Source: Bacteroidaceae bacterium
Lineage (GTDB): Bacteria; Bacteroidota; Bacteroidia; Bacteroidales; Bacteroidaceae
Direction: 5' to 3'
Assembly: GCA_017615245.1 (NCBI GenBank)
Contig: JAGAAL010000010.1
Coordinates: forward strand, 1-46,146
DNA: 46,146 bases
Positions 8,673 through 17,658 of this stretch are shown piece after piece; within the stretch, counting starts at the first letter, position 1; each line of letters opens with the position of its first letter. A program made the translations under genes and the position numbers. The notes beneath the pieces were generated by a model. The model saw only the letters and a program-made list of their open reading frames with translations, made no database searches and had not been told where the DNA came from.

Positions 8673-9872
8673 ATGAAAAAGATTACTTTTTTAATGTTGG
8701 CACTATTTGCTACAATGTGTCAGAGTGCATTTGCACAAAGTTACCCACAGGCAAACGACAAAGGCTACCTGTACAACATTCAAGCCAAGAAGTTCATCAA
8801 CGCAGATGCAGAGATGGGCGATGAGGGCGTACTGTTTACCATCGTATTCGAAGCCAACTATGAAGGAGGATGGAACAAAAACGGAAACGTATTCAACGAC
8901 CCTGCAGGACGTTCGTTTTATGCTGTCCGTTTCACAACAGACTTCACTGATGCAGAACGCGATAATAAGGTGACAATGCTTTCATGCCGTGCAAACGATG
9001 TGATTACTGCCACAAAAGTAAACGGCTACGGAGTGTTCCCATTGTATGATGTGACAGATAAGGGACTGCTCATCTTCTGTTTCTACAACAAAGACAATGC
9101 TGACTTCTATTCACCAGGAAAGTGCCTAAGCTATGATGCTGATGGCAAGTTGGTATTTGTTGACGAAGAACAAGCTACATACTGGAAGTTCATGTCTGAA
9201 GCAGAATACAAAGAACTGAAAGGCGAGAATGGTGGCGAAGGAGAAGGCGAAGGTGGTAATGAAACCGACCCATACACAGGTGAAGGCTATACCGACCTCA
9301 CAGCAGACATGTTCAAACTCTGGGACGATGCCATTAATCCAACAACTGGAGAGGCTACAGCATGCTCATTCGTAATCGGTGAAGAGTCAGATGCTCCATA
9401 CGGCAACACTAGCGTTCTTTGCGACCAATATGCCGATCTCTCAAGCTATGAGAAACTGATTGTAGTAGTAAGTTCCGATTCTCCACGATTCTTTATGAAC
9501 ATGGAAGCAAGCAAGGAAGATGGCGGTGCATACAACAGCGATGAGTCACTCTCAAAGCGACTTGAGATGCCGAAGGCTGGTCAGTGGCCTGAGAAGTACT
9601 ACACTATCGATGGCAACATCTACACTATCGACCTCAAGGCCATCGTAACCGACAAGGGATTTGCACATCTTCACGCTATCAAGGCATCAGCATGGAACAC
9701 AAAGACCGTCGTCACCAAGATGGTTCTCTACAAAGATCCTACAGCAACATCTATTGCTGAAGTTCATGAGAAGACGACCACTTCTGCCATCTATAACCTC
9801 TCAGGACAGCGTCTGAATCAGCTCCAAAAAGGTATAAACATAGTAGGAGGCAAACGAATTTGGGTGAAATAA
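8673..9872 (+). CDS. Secreted stand-alone copy of the C-terminal modules of the preceding protein
   Basis: A signal peptide (cleavage near AFAQ) is followed directly by module A (about 24-180) and module B (about 200-355), then by an IYNLSGQR...GINIVGGKR tail; total 399 residues. Both modules and the tail are close copies of the last 360 or so residues of the upstream 1549-residue protein, with long identical blocks such as KGYLYNIQAKKFINADA. The DNA is also very similar (about 7526-8627 against 8740-9872), which points to a fairly recent tandem duplication. An acidic Gly/Glu linker joins the two modules. There is no catalytic motif. A role as a secreted glycan-binding protein is inferred from the company it keeps. 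The terminator at 9903-9934 ends the transcript. Confidence 0.75.
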   Translation: MKKITFLMLALFATMCQSAFAQSYPQANDKGYLYNIQAKKFINADAEMGDEGVLFTIVFEANYEGGWNKNGNVFNDPAGRSFYAVRFTTDFTDAERDNKVTMLSCRANDVITATKVNGYGVFPLYDVTDKGLLIFCFYNKDNADFYSPGKCLSYDADGKLVFVDEEQATYWKFMSEAEYKELKGENGGEGEGEGGNETDPYTGEGYTDLTADMFKLWDDAINPTTGEATACSFVIGEESDAPYGNTSVLCDQYADLSSYEKLIVVVSSDSPRFFMNMEASKEDGGAYNSDESLSKRLEMPKAGQWPEKYYTIDGNIYTIDLKAIVTDKGFAHLHAIKASAWNTKTVVTKMVLYKDPTATSIAEVHEKTTTSAIYNLSGQRLNQLQKGINIVGGKRIWVK

Positions 9873-9902
9873 ATCACACAGTATTCAAACACGACTATAA
9901 TA

Positions 9903-9934
9903 AAAGAGTAGCATCCTTCTGGACGCTACTCTTT
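9903..9934 (+). terminator. Rho-independent terminator between convergent genes
   Basis: AAAGAGTAGC (9903-9912) pairs with GCTACTCTTT (9925-9934), and a T tract runs to 9938. The hairpin sits 30 bp after the stop at 9872 and 22 bp before the convergent GH115 stop at 9956. On the minus strand it is followed by TTTTATTATA, so it may act in both directions. Confidence 0.85.
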
Positions 9935-9955
9935 TTTTCTTGGGGACGGGACTAC

Positions 9956-12538
9956 TTATTGGGCTTGGGTCCCGAAATAGCTGTAATGATTGTTGTCGGG
10001 ATTGACCACGATCTGTTCCACCACAATCTCGGGGTCAATCATGATGACTTTGAGGGTGTGCTTGCCTGGGGTGATGCCCTCGAAGGTGGCATCGAGCCAG
10101 CGGAGGTTGTCGAACACCTCATCGCGACGGGGCAACTGACGTCCGTTCCAGAAGCCGCTCAGGGCAAGACGACTGCGTGGAGGCAGAGGCTTGAGCACCT
10201 TGGAACGGGCAAGGTTCTGGGGATTGTACTCCGAGAAGGTGTCAACAATGCCGCGACGGGCATCGATGGTCTGCATGGGCAAGTCGTCAACCTGGATGCC
10301 GATCCGAAGTCCTCGGGCTGGATAGATGTCCTGTGTGGGCAGGATGCCGATGGCTATTGAGGGTTTAGAGTTTAGAGTTGAGGATTTAGAGACTTCTATG
10401 TCGTATTCCAACGTGGCTCCGCTGTTCTGTGCCAACACATTGCTGCTGCCCATGCAACCTTTGCCACGTCCGAGGTCGGGCAGGAAAGTCCATGCGGCAC
10501 CCTTGCCATCCGTCTTGCGGGAGAACTGGTAGGCAGGAATGCTGTATTCCTGGGTGGCTGGCTGGTCTTGCAGTGCATAGCCGACGTTGAAGTCTAATGC
10601 ACCACGATGCGGCATCGGGTCTTTCTCCTTGAAACCCTCACGCACGGAAGGTTTGCCGAGCTTCATGGGGTTCATATTGTCCTTGGGCATCGACCACTGG
10701 GTGTAACCGATGTGCTTGTCCTGCATCATCTTGCTCCATTTGCCCCCAGCAATCTGGTGATAGTAGTCGCTGAGCTGCTGGTCGCGAGCCATCAGTTGGT
10801 CGATGAGGTTGGAGTTGCCACGGGTGGCAGCATTGTAGATCTGAGCCACTCCTGCACTTGCCACCACGGGGTAATAGACCAATTGGTAGTAGGCATCCTG
10901 TGCCTCAGCTGGAATCTTCACCCGCAGTGCCTCTGCACGGGCTGAGAGCGAGAGCCACAGACTGTCGGTATATGCCATCTCCTCCTTGTTGAAGATGCCC
11001 GGCACCTGTGCCTCTGCCTTGCGCCAAAGGTTGTACTTCGTGTATTTCGCCATGAGGTCAGCAGCCTCCTTGGCATGCTCTGCGCCAAAAGCATTCGCAG
11101 CAAAGCCTTCCAGCCAAGCCTGCTCGTCACCAGCCTTCACAGCATCGGGGTTCCAGGCGTAGTGCATGATGAAGTCGATGGGCACTTCCTTGGGTTTCAG
11201 ATCACCCACATTGATAATCCAGATGCGGTCGATGCCCGTCTGGTAGGCGAGGTTGAGCTGTTCGCGCAACTTGGGGATGGTGGTGGTGTTCACCCATCGG
11301 TCGTTCCACGGACCGCCGTTCATGTCGATATGGTAGTAGAGACCCAGTCCACCCTTGCGCTTGCGTTCGAAATCACGACCGATGCGACGGATGTAGCCCC
11401 AGTTGTTGTCGCAGAGCAGCAAGGTCACATCGTCGGGTACGGTGAAGCCTGCATCATAATATCGTTGCACCTCGGTGAAGATGGCCCAAAGCTGTGGCAC
11501 TCCGTCCTCACGTCCATACACCTTCTTGATAATGGAGCGTTGACCCTTGATGACCTCAGCAAGCGTCTTCATGTTGTCAGCATCATCGCCCTTGCCCATC
11601 GCCACGTCGCCATCACCACGCATACCGATGGTCACGAGGTTGTCGTATGCCTTGTTGCGCTGCATGCCGTCGAGGAAGAACTTGTCCAGGCGTTCCTTGT
11701 TCACGGAGTAATCCCAAGGACCAATCTCGTCCTTGCGGGTCACATACTCACGGTGGGCACGCATCATCGGCTCATGGTGGGAGGTGCCCATCACGATGCC
11801 ATACTCATCAGCCAGACGAGGACTCTCGGGGTCATCCTCATTGAAGCGGCTCCCCCACATGGCAGGCCACAGATAGTTGGCTTTCAGGCGCAGCAGCAGC
11901 TCAAACATGTGGGCATACGCCTTCGAGTTGATGCCACCGAAGTGTTCCGTCGCCCAGTCGCCAAACGACGGCCATTCGTCGTTGATGAAGATACCGCGAT
12001 ACTTCACCTTGGGAGAGGGCTGCACGAAGCGACCAGCTGTCCAATAAAGCTCGTCCTGATGCTGCACAGGCACGTCAGCCCACCAGTACCAGGGCGACAC
12101 ACCGATGCGTTGGCTAATCTCGTAGATGCCATAGATGGTGCCACGCTTGTCGCTGCCAGCCACCACGAGATTGCCGTCCATCACATCAATGACGAACGAC
12201 TCCCACTGTCCCTTCACCTTACTCACGTCCAGCTTCTTCTGCTTGATGAGGCGGTCGATGAGCCGGCTCTTGCCGATAGTGCCCACGACAATGCAGCCGT
12301 CATCTTCACTATTCACTATTCTCTGTTCACTATTCACTAGCAAAGTTGCTGGTTTTCCAGTAACTTTGCGCACGTCGTCGCCCAGGTCATTGGCAGCACG
12401 GATCACGCCTTTCCAGTCCTGTTCATCCACCACGATTGTCGCAGCCTTGCCGTCCTTGGCAATACAGAATGTTTCCTGTGCTATCGCATTCATCGACATG
12501 ATGATAAAAGCAGCAAACAATAATATTATCTTTCTCAT
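9956..12538 (-). CDS. GH115 alpha-glucuronidase, secreted (first copy)
   Basis: This enzyme should remove (4-O-methyl-)glucuronic acid from internal and terminal xylose units of glucuronoxylan. The 860-residue protein has a signal peptide ending near AIAQ. An N-terminal domain contains GCIVVGTIGKS and is followed by the catalytic region with WYWWADVPV, KYRGIFINDEW (E188), LLLRLKANYLWPAMW, GTSHHEPM and VTLLLCDNNWGYIRRI, all GH115 hallmarks. A C-terminal beta domain closes the protein, without the C-terminal tail. Two heptamer arrays lie inside the gene and encode VNSEQRIVNSED near residue 70 and SKSSTLNSK near residue 720, both probably surface loops. Its start overlaps the GH59 stop by 4 bp (ATGA), so the two are coupled. 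Confidence 0.93.
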   Translation of the reverse strand: MRKIILLFAAFIIMSMNAIAQETFCIAKDGKAATIVVDEQDWKGVIRAANDLGDDVRKVTGKPATLLVNSEQRIVNSEDDGCIVVGTIGKSRLIDRLIKQKKLDVSKVKGQWESFVIDVMDGNLVVAGSDKRGTIYGIYEISQRIGVSPWYWWADVPVQHQDELYWTAGRFVQPSPKVKYRGIFINDEWPSFGDWATEHFGGINSKAYAHMFELLLRLKANYLWPAMWGSRFNEDDPESPRLADEYGIVMGTSHHEPMMRAHREYVTRKDEIGPWDYSVNKERLDKFFLDGMQRNKAYDNLVTIGMRGDGDVAMGKGDDADNMKTLAEVIKGQRSIIKKVYGREDGVPQLWAIFTEVQRYYDAGFTVPDDVTLLLCDNNWGYIRRIGRDFERKRKGGLGLYYHIDMNGGPWNDRWVNTTTIPKLREQLNLAYQTGIDRIWIINVGDLKPKEVPIDFIMHYAWNPDAVKAGDEQAWLEGFAANAFGAEHAKEAADLMAKYTKYNLWRKAEAQVPGIFNKEEMAYTDSLWLSLSARAEALRVKIPAEAQDAYYQLVYYPVVASAGVAQIYNAATRGNSNLIDQLMARDQQLSDYYHQIAGGKWSKMMQDKHIGYTQWSMPKDNMNPMKLGKPSVREGFKEKDPMPHRGALDFNVGYALQDQPATQEYSIPAYQFSRKTDGKGAAWTFLPDLGRGKGCMGSSNVLAQNSGATLEYDIEVSKSSTLNSKPSIAIGILPTQDIYPARGLRIGIQVDDLPMQTIDARRGIVDTFSEYNPQNLARSKVLKPLPPRSRLALSGFWNGRQLPRRDEVFDNLRWLDATFEGITPGKHTLKVIMIDPEIVVEQIVVNPDNNHYSYFGTQAQ
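10364..10391 (+). repeat. Heptamer array inside GH115 (TTTAGAG type)
   Basis: Four tandem 7-bp units: TTTAGAG twice, TTGAGGA, then TTTAGAG. On the coding (minus) strand they give the Ser/Lys/Asn stretch SKSSTLNSK, and the reading frame stays open. This is one of eight such arrays in the window. Confidence 0.75.
12305..12339 (+). repeat. Heptamer array inside GH115 (TTCACTA type)
   Basis: Five tandem 7-bp units: TTCACTA twice, TTCTCTG, then TTCACTA twice. On the coding strand they encode LVNSEQRIVNSE, an insertion-like loop in the N-terminal domain between KVTGKPAT and DDGCIVVG. Confidence 0.8.
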
Positions 12539-14589
12539 AATATAGGAATAATTTTTAAGTTATCGAAATAAGGGGTACATATGCGTTGCTTTTGCATGGG
12601 AGCCAATAGGCCTGCCATACCCTTGGGGTAGCGGTCGGACTTTGCCTGTAGCACTTGCTGGCCATCAACGAAGCCAGTAATAGTATCGCCCTTGAAACGA
12701 AGCTTGAGATTGTGCCAACTGCAAGGCCCAATGCCTTTAACCTGTGTAGAAGCCAACGAATACTCCCCACCGACTTCCACATCCTTGCGGGCAAGGATAG
12801 CTTCTTGTTGCTCCTTGTCACCTATGAGTTCCTTGGGGTTGAGTTTGCCGCGAGTAATGACAAGCGTACAATGTCCTTGATCATCGAGTTTCAAATAATA
12901 GCCCTTTGCCCAGATGCCATAGCCGGAACCGACATCGCAGACACGCCCCATCACAGCAGCCTCATCTTGTGGATTCAGATAGACATCAGCACTTACCTCG
13001 TAGTCGCGCCAGGCGGAATCACCAAGGATGGTGTAATGATGCCATTCGGGTGCCCAGCTGAGGGTGTGTTCTCCAACCACCTGACGGATGCAAGCCCCCT
13101 TTCTGTCCCCCGAGTGGGATGATGGGTCTGGAGTAGGTCTTAATTCAAACGCGCCGATGATATCAGCTGTGTAGCGGGGTAAGTATCCACAAGCCTGAGG
13201 ATTGTATGCTTCGAAGTTGTCCTCGTAGGGAATCGGGAAAGATTGCGAAGTGGGGATATCGGCAAATGAACCTTTTTGCTGTCCACGGGTCGTGGAGAGA
13301 GAATAGACTGCATTGGGCTCTAACGTGATGGTAAAGCTACCTCCCCTTGGCTTGATGTCAGCTTGTTGCACGAACTGCTCTTGTTCGATGCTTCGCCACA
13401 CGCAGAGTGTGTTTCTGCTCAATCTCTTATCAACCTTTATCTTGAGTGTTTGTGTTTGCTGGGCATCTTTTGTCTCAACAATGACGCTGTAGTCGCCCGT
13501 TGCAGGGTTCTTCAGGGTGACCATCGTGCCACCACCATCCAGTGCCAGACAACCATCATCCACATATTGCCAACCCACTTCAGTGAACTGTCCGTAGTGG
13601 GCATAGCCCCAGAGGTTCTCGCGAACAGAATAATGTCCGCTCCACGGTTCCCAAGCCAGCACCATCGCAGGGTCATGACTGTAAGGCTCCAGGGGATAGA
13701 CACCAGCAATGTCGTACCAATTGACCACCTTGGTCGCTCCACTCACGATGTAGTTCTCGTTGAAACACTTCACGATACTGATGAGACAGTCGAAGCCTTT
13801 GCGATAGACATGATCCTCGCTGTTCCAAATGGGCTTCCCCATCGCTTCTGCCAATTCACGTTGTTCCTTTGTCAATGGGATTTCACTGAATGTATGGGCA
13901 CTGACCACATCGATGGCATCACGCAATTCTGGATCATTCTGCATGTCCTTCAGAAAATTCATCTTTCCCCCACCCCAGTTATCAAATGCATGCAGTTTCA
14001 CATTTGAGAAGCCACGTTCGTTCATTGTGCGGCGCAGCATCTTGGCAAAGTCGTAGCTGACGCCTTTCTCGTTGTGGCAGCCGATGGCATCGAGTTCCAA
14101 CCCATATACCTGACGCAGTCCGCTGAGCCACGACACATAATAGTCAGCCATATCCTGCGACCAATAGTTGCCCACCCATGCCGGAGCGCTCCACGCCGTA
14201 GCATCGAGCGAGAGTTTTGGGTTGCGACTCTTGGCTTCAGTCATCACCCACCACATATACCCACGTTGGAAGTTGTAGTCTCCACGATAATGGCTGTGGG
14301 AGGGCATAGAGCCCTGTGTGGAGTTGCCGTCGCCAGGAATTTCCACGAGCAGGGTGCTCACAGAAGCACCGAACTTAGGCTTATAGACCAAGTCCATGAT
14401 TTGTGAGCGTTGCGGTTCTGGATAGTCCTTCAGCAGCACCGACGTTGCACCGCCTCCATTTACAATTCCTATACCATCGAAGGTCTTACCTGTGGATTGG
14501 CTACTGAGCTGGATGGTCTGAGTTTGTGCCATCAGGTGTCCATTGCTCATGAGCAACATACCAGAGAAAAAGATTGTTTTTATATTCAT
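12535..14589 (-). CDS. GH59 galactocerebrosidase-family beta-galactosidase, secreted
   Basis: A 684-residue secreted enzyme of the galactosylceramidase family, which hydrolyses terminal beta-galactosides. After a signal peptide, the family signature FDGIGIVNGGGATSVLL and YPEPQRSQIMDLVYKP is clear, followed by VEIPGDGNSTQGSMPSH. The acid/base is in GCHNEKG (E174) and the nucleophile in IWNSEDH (E258), matching the positions used in mammalian GALC. The C-terminal part (about 470-684) resembles the lectin-like domain of GALC. A lipid substrate is unlikely in a xylan cluster, so removal of galactose from xylan side chains is the working inference. The start codon is preceded by a heptamer array rather than a Shine-Dalgarno site; the stop overlaps the GH115 start. 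Confidence 0.88.
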   Translation of the reverse strand: MNIKTIFFSGMLLMSNGHLMAQTQTIQLSSQSTGKTFDGIGIVNGGGATSVLLKDYPEPQRSQIMDLVYKPKFGASVSTLLVEIPGDGNSTQGSMPSHSHYRGDYNFQRGYMWWVMTEAKSRNPKLSLDATAWSAPAWVGNYWSQDMADYYVSWLSGLRQVYGLELDAIGCHNEKGVSYDFAKMLRRTMNERGFSNVKLHAFDNWGGGKMNFLKDMQNDPELRDAIDVVSAHTFSEIPLTKEQRELAEAMGKPIWNSEDHVYRKGFDCLISIVKCFNENYIVSGATKVVNWYDIAGVYPLEPYSHDPAMVLAWEPWSGHYSVRENLWGYAHYGQFTEVGWQYVDDGCLALDGGGTMVTLKNPATGDYSVIVETKDAQQTQTLKIKVDKRLSRNTLCVWRSIEQEQFVQQADIKPRGGSFTITLEPNAVYSLSTTRGQQKGSFADIPTSQSFPIPYEDNFEAYNPQACGYLPRYTADIIGAFELRPTPDPSSHSGDRKGACIRQVVGEHTLSWAPEWHHYTILGDSAWRDYEVSADVYLNPQDEAAVMGRVCDVGSGYGIWAKGYYLKLDDQGHCTLVITRGKLNPKELIGDKEQQEAILARKDVEVGGEYSLASTQVKGIGPCSWHNLKLRFKGDTITGFVDGQQVLQAKSDRYPKGMAGLLAPMQKQRICTPYFDNLKIIPIL

Positions 14590-14594
14590 CTTTA

Positions 14595-14620
14595 TTTAGA
14601 CTTTAGACCTTAGACTTTAG
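14595..14620 (+). repeat. Heptamer array between GH59 and the esterase-GH98 gene (TTTAGAC type)
   Basis: TTTAGAC occurs twice, followed by CTTAGAC and a partial TTTAG. The array fills the short intergenic space and runs into the stop codon (14617-14619) of the upstream gene. It thus occupies the leader just before the GH59 start. Confidence 0.7.
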
Positions 14621-17600
14621 TTTATTATGACATTATCAATCAGCAGAGAATTTTCCGAAGCTGCTGCAGCGGATATTTCCAACCGATTGTCACCCTTATT
14701 AAGTTCAGTCTGAACGGTTACCGTACCCCACCAGTTGTGTTTTGTGGCTGGCAGTTCGACAGATTGTATGTTTCCGTTGATGTTGAGACGTATCGAACGT
14801 GCACCATCAGATGCTTTGTAGCGAATCGTGATGGTGTTTGATCCGTTCCGAGGTGCACGGATGGTCTTTCGAATAGCAGCATCAGCGTAGCCTCCGAAAT
14901 CAAGATAGCCCTGAGCTGTGTAGTCTCGTACAGACTTGTTCACCCCGTTGGTAATATTGGCTTTTATGCCTTTGTAGTCAAAGTTCTCAGCCTCGTACTG
15001 GAAGGGTCCTTCATAGGTTGGCGGAATGGCCGGCTCATGTGTCGTGCCGGTTTTTGCGGCACTCAATCGTTGTTTTGCGCGTCCTTTACAATTGATCTCA
15101 ATGTCGAGCGGACCGTTATGCGTGACATACAATGTCAGGTTTTTCCCTTTCTGCTCCACAGTGACCTGCGCAGGAACATCGCTTGAGGCAAGTGGTTTCA
15201 GTCGGTCCGTAACGTTATACGTTGCTTTTCCGTGAATGCCCGTAATCTGAATGGTGTCTGTTCGGGCCTGAGAGAGTGCGTTGTCGTAGTTGTTGAAATA
15301 AAGACTGATGTGGTCGCTGTATTCTTTTGCCAACATGGTGGAATAACGTGGCAGGCGAACCTCCATCTGTTCGCAGCTGTTATATTTCAAGGGGATGCAT
15401 GCGCTGGCACTTTGTCCTGTCTTGAAGGGGTTGTAGATAATCCAGCAGTTGTCGGCACGTCCGGCATACGCATCACCTGTATATTCCTGCGGATAGAGTG
15501 TGTTGAATTCGTCGACCTTTTCTTGCTCTGAGGACCAACGGGTGGTATAGTCAGACACCTTCACTTGCACGGGAATGGTGTGTGAGGCATCTTTGTTCAG
15601 GGCATAGACAACTGGGATGGCAGCATAGCGTCCCGTGGACTTGAACCAGGAATGCTGGCTTAGCCAAGTACCATCTCCCGGCATTTTGTAGAGTCCGTCG
15701 TACAGCGTTTCAGGTGCTATGTAATTGGCACGCATGGCATCACGGTCGCCCGACTCGATATTGACATCATGGATTAGGGCCACTTTGGTGCGATTGAGTA
15801 CTTCTTGTCGGGTCAGCAGACGTATGGTTCCGTCGAGAATCTTGCGGAATATATCGAAATAGATATTCTGAAACTGCGGGTAGAACTCCCACTTTCGGGT
15901 GGTAAAACCATCTGCAGTAAGAGTGGACTTTATCTCATGACAAACCTGTACAGGAATGGTTTCGGGACCATCTACCACGGTTTGACCCGTAAGCAGCAGA
16001 TGTTCCAACACCGGTGCCGGTCCAGCAGAGACAGGGAATTTCTCACGTGGTTCATTTCCTCGCCACCCCGTCTCGTCGAAGCGAGTTCCATACTGTCCTG
16101 CATAACCTCCCAACCAAGCTCCGAGACACATGCTTTCGATTTCGTGGAAACCGTGGTTCATCGTATATTTCTCGCAGCAGATGAAATTTTCCGGATGTTC
16201 TGACAGAAGCTTCCGTAAGCGTGGACTTCGTTTCATCAGGGCTATCGGATTACGGTCAGCATCATAATAGGCATTACACCAACTCCAAGTAAGGTAGCCT
16301 CCGTAACGTACGTTGAGCTCCATCAGGTCGGCCCAGTGGTCAAGACGTTGTTCGAATGTGACCCCGTACGGGTCTCCGAAGCCCCAGAACTGTTCACAAT
16401 AATTGAATCCCACGAAGTTGGGATAGTCTCTGAAGAACTCATCGAAGACGGTCATGTCGCCATCTGTGAAATGACAGAAAGCACCCGATGAAGGCTGAAT
16501 CATAGCCCACACTCGATTCTCGGCACAAGTCCGGAGCCACGACTTAGCAGTCTCATAACCATACTCCACTTGTAACCAACGATCTGCTCTGTGATTGATT
16601 GACAGAGACAGGTTGAACACTACATAAGGGCGGATATCCTCTGGAACCATATCGATAATCTTTTGTGGGTCGGCGTGATTCCAAGTGTCAATATGCAGAA
16701 TCCACATAGGCTGATGAGTGCTGATAGGACGGCGCAGAGGGGCTGCAACAAGAGGCTTTTCCTGCTGACGGTCGAAAAAGCAGAAAACATCTTCCAACGT
16801 AAGTGGAAACATATCAGGGTGGTCGGCATACACCTCTTTATATTCCAGTCGGAATCCTTCCTTCCGCATCCAATCGCGGAGTTGACGGCTTGCATCAAGC
16901 GAGGCCCCAGCAAGTGTTCCTTCCGTAATGAGAATCGGCTTTTGACGCAGTCGCTCCCAAGGATAGCCCTCACGAGTGACGAATGGTCCGGACATCGGAG
17001 CTAAGGCACGCCAGTAGTCAGGGTACTTTCCCCCGAGATACCAGGTGCCGCCTCCACCCATCGAGTGGCCGCAGAGGAACATACAGCCTCGGTCAACGGG
17101 ATAGCGGTTCAAGACTATTTCCAGCACGTTGATGACATCCTGCTCGCTCAGTTCCTGTGCGTGCATCATTTCCGGGGTATTTCGTTTGGACAGCACCTCT
17201 TCTGTTTCCTTTTCCTTTCCAAACTCTGCAGGTAACACCAGACGGTTTCCGTATGACGAATGCGCACCAAGAGGCGACACAAGCAGATACCCATATTTAT
17301 CCGCCATTCGCACAAGCTGTCGATCATTCTGGTCCAGATACGAGCTTTCGTTGTTCCATCCTCCGTGCAGGAACATCATCAGTGGCAGTTTTGTCTTTCC
17401 ATCCCACGAACGGGGCACACAAACACGGAAAGGCATGTCCTCTTTCGCATCTTCGAAATAGTACGACAGCTTCTTGTCCCTTCCCTCGTTCCATGTCTGA
17501 ACAGTCTTCACCTCGGCGTTCCTGGCTATCTCACGTGCCTGCAGCATAACAACCTCGGCATCTCTCGATGTTCCAAACACAATGTTTGGTTGTGGAAAAG

Positions 17601-17658
17601 CCTGTTGTATGCTCCACCACGAGACAGCTATCAATAATATAATAAAACCTCTTTTCAT
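14617..17658 (-). CDS. Esterase-GH98-CBM35 fusion protein, secreted
   Basis: A 1013-residue protein combining two activities. Residues 25-305 form an alpha/beta-hydrolase esterase of the CE1/prolyl-oligopeptidase type, with FLHGGWN, the nucleophile elbow GHSMGGGG (S199) and a likely catalytic His in YADHPDMFP (H280). From about 315 the GH98 catalytic domain begins (MWILHIDTWN...VPEDIRPYVVFNLSLS) and carries a conserved CEQFWGFGD (E422). The GH98 C-terminal domain follows (TGRYAAIPVVYAL, YTTRWSSEQEKVDEFN). A CBM6/35-like module from about 885 (YEAENFDYKG) ends the protein without a tail. GH98 includes blood-group endo-galactosidases and an endoxylanase; xylan is favoured here by context. The likely function is backbone cleavage coupled to de-esterification. 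Its start overlaps the upstream esterase stop by 4 bp. Confidence 0.88.
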   Translation of the reverse strand: MKRGFIILLIAVSWWSIQQAFPQPNIVFGTSRDAEVVMLQAREIARNAEVKTVQTWNEGRDKKLSYYFEDAKEDMPFRVCVPRSWDGKTKLPLMMFLHGGWNNESSYLDQNDRQLVRMADKYGYLLVSPLGAHSSYGNRLVLPAEFGKEKETEEVLSKRNTPEMMHAQELSEQDVINVLEIVLNRYPVDRGCMFLCGHSMGGGGTWYLGGKYPDYWRALAPMSGPFVTREGYPWERLRQKPILITEGTLAGASLDASRQLRDWMRKEGFRLEYKEVYADHPDMFPLTLEDVFCFFDRQQEKPLVAAPLRRPISTHQPMWILHIDTWNHADPQKIIDMVPEDIRPYVVFNLSLSINHRADRWLQVEYGYETAKSWLRTCAENRVWAMIQPSSGAFCHFTDGDMTVFDEFFRDYPNFVGFNYCEQFWGFGDPYGVTFEQRLDHWADLMELNVRYGGYLTWSWCNAYYDADRNPIALMKRSPRLRKLLSEHPENFICCEKYTMNHGFHEIESMCLGAWLGGYAGQYGTRFDETGWRGNEPREKFPVSAGPAPVLEHLLLTGQTVVDGPETIPVQVCHEIKSTLTADGFTTRKWEFYPQFQNIYFDIFRKILDGTIRLLTRQEVLNRTKVALIHDVNIESGDRDAMRANYIAPETLYDGLYKMPGDGTWLSQHSWFKSTGRYAAIPVVYALNKDASHTIPVQVKVSDYTTRWSSEQEKVDEFNTLYPQEYTGDAYAGRADNCWIIYNPFKTGQSASACIPLKYNSCEQMEVRLPRYSTMLAKEYSDHISLYFNNYDNALSQARTDTIQITGIHGKATYNVTDRLKPLASSDVPAQVTVEQKGKNLTLYVTHNGPLDIEINCKGRAKQRLSAAKTGTTHEPAIPPTYEGPFQYEAENFDYKGIKANITNGVNKSVRDYTAQGYLDFGGYADAAIRKTIRAPRNGSNTITIRYKASDGARSIRLNINGNIQSVELPATKHNWWGTVTVQTELNKGDNRLEISAAAASENSLLIDNVIIN

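Noticed and set aside
9230-9265. Gly/Glu-rich linker repeat as a heptamer array
   Set aside because: Its period follows codons (GGC GAA GGA) rather than 7 bp, as expected of an ordinary acidic linker.
9860-10360. Open frame on the + strand spanning the terminator
   Set aside because: It begins inside the previous gene, reads through a strong terminator and is antisense to GH115.
11075-12340. Long open frame on the + strand (421 codons) opposite GH115
   Set aside because: It is antisense to clear GH115 motifs, has no signal peptide or family feature, and has the Val/His-rich composition of a shadow frame.
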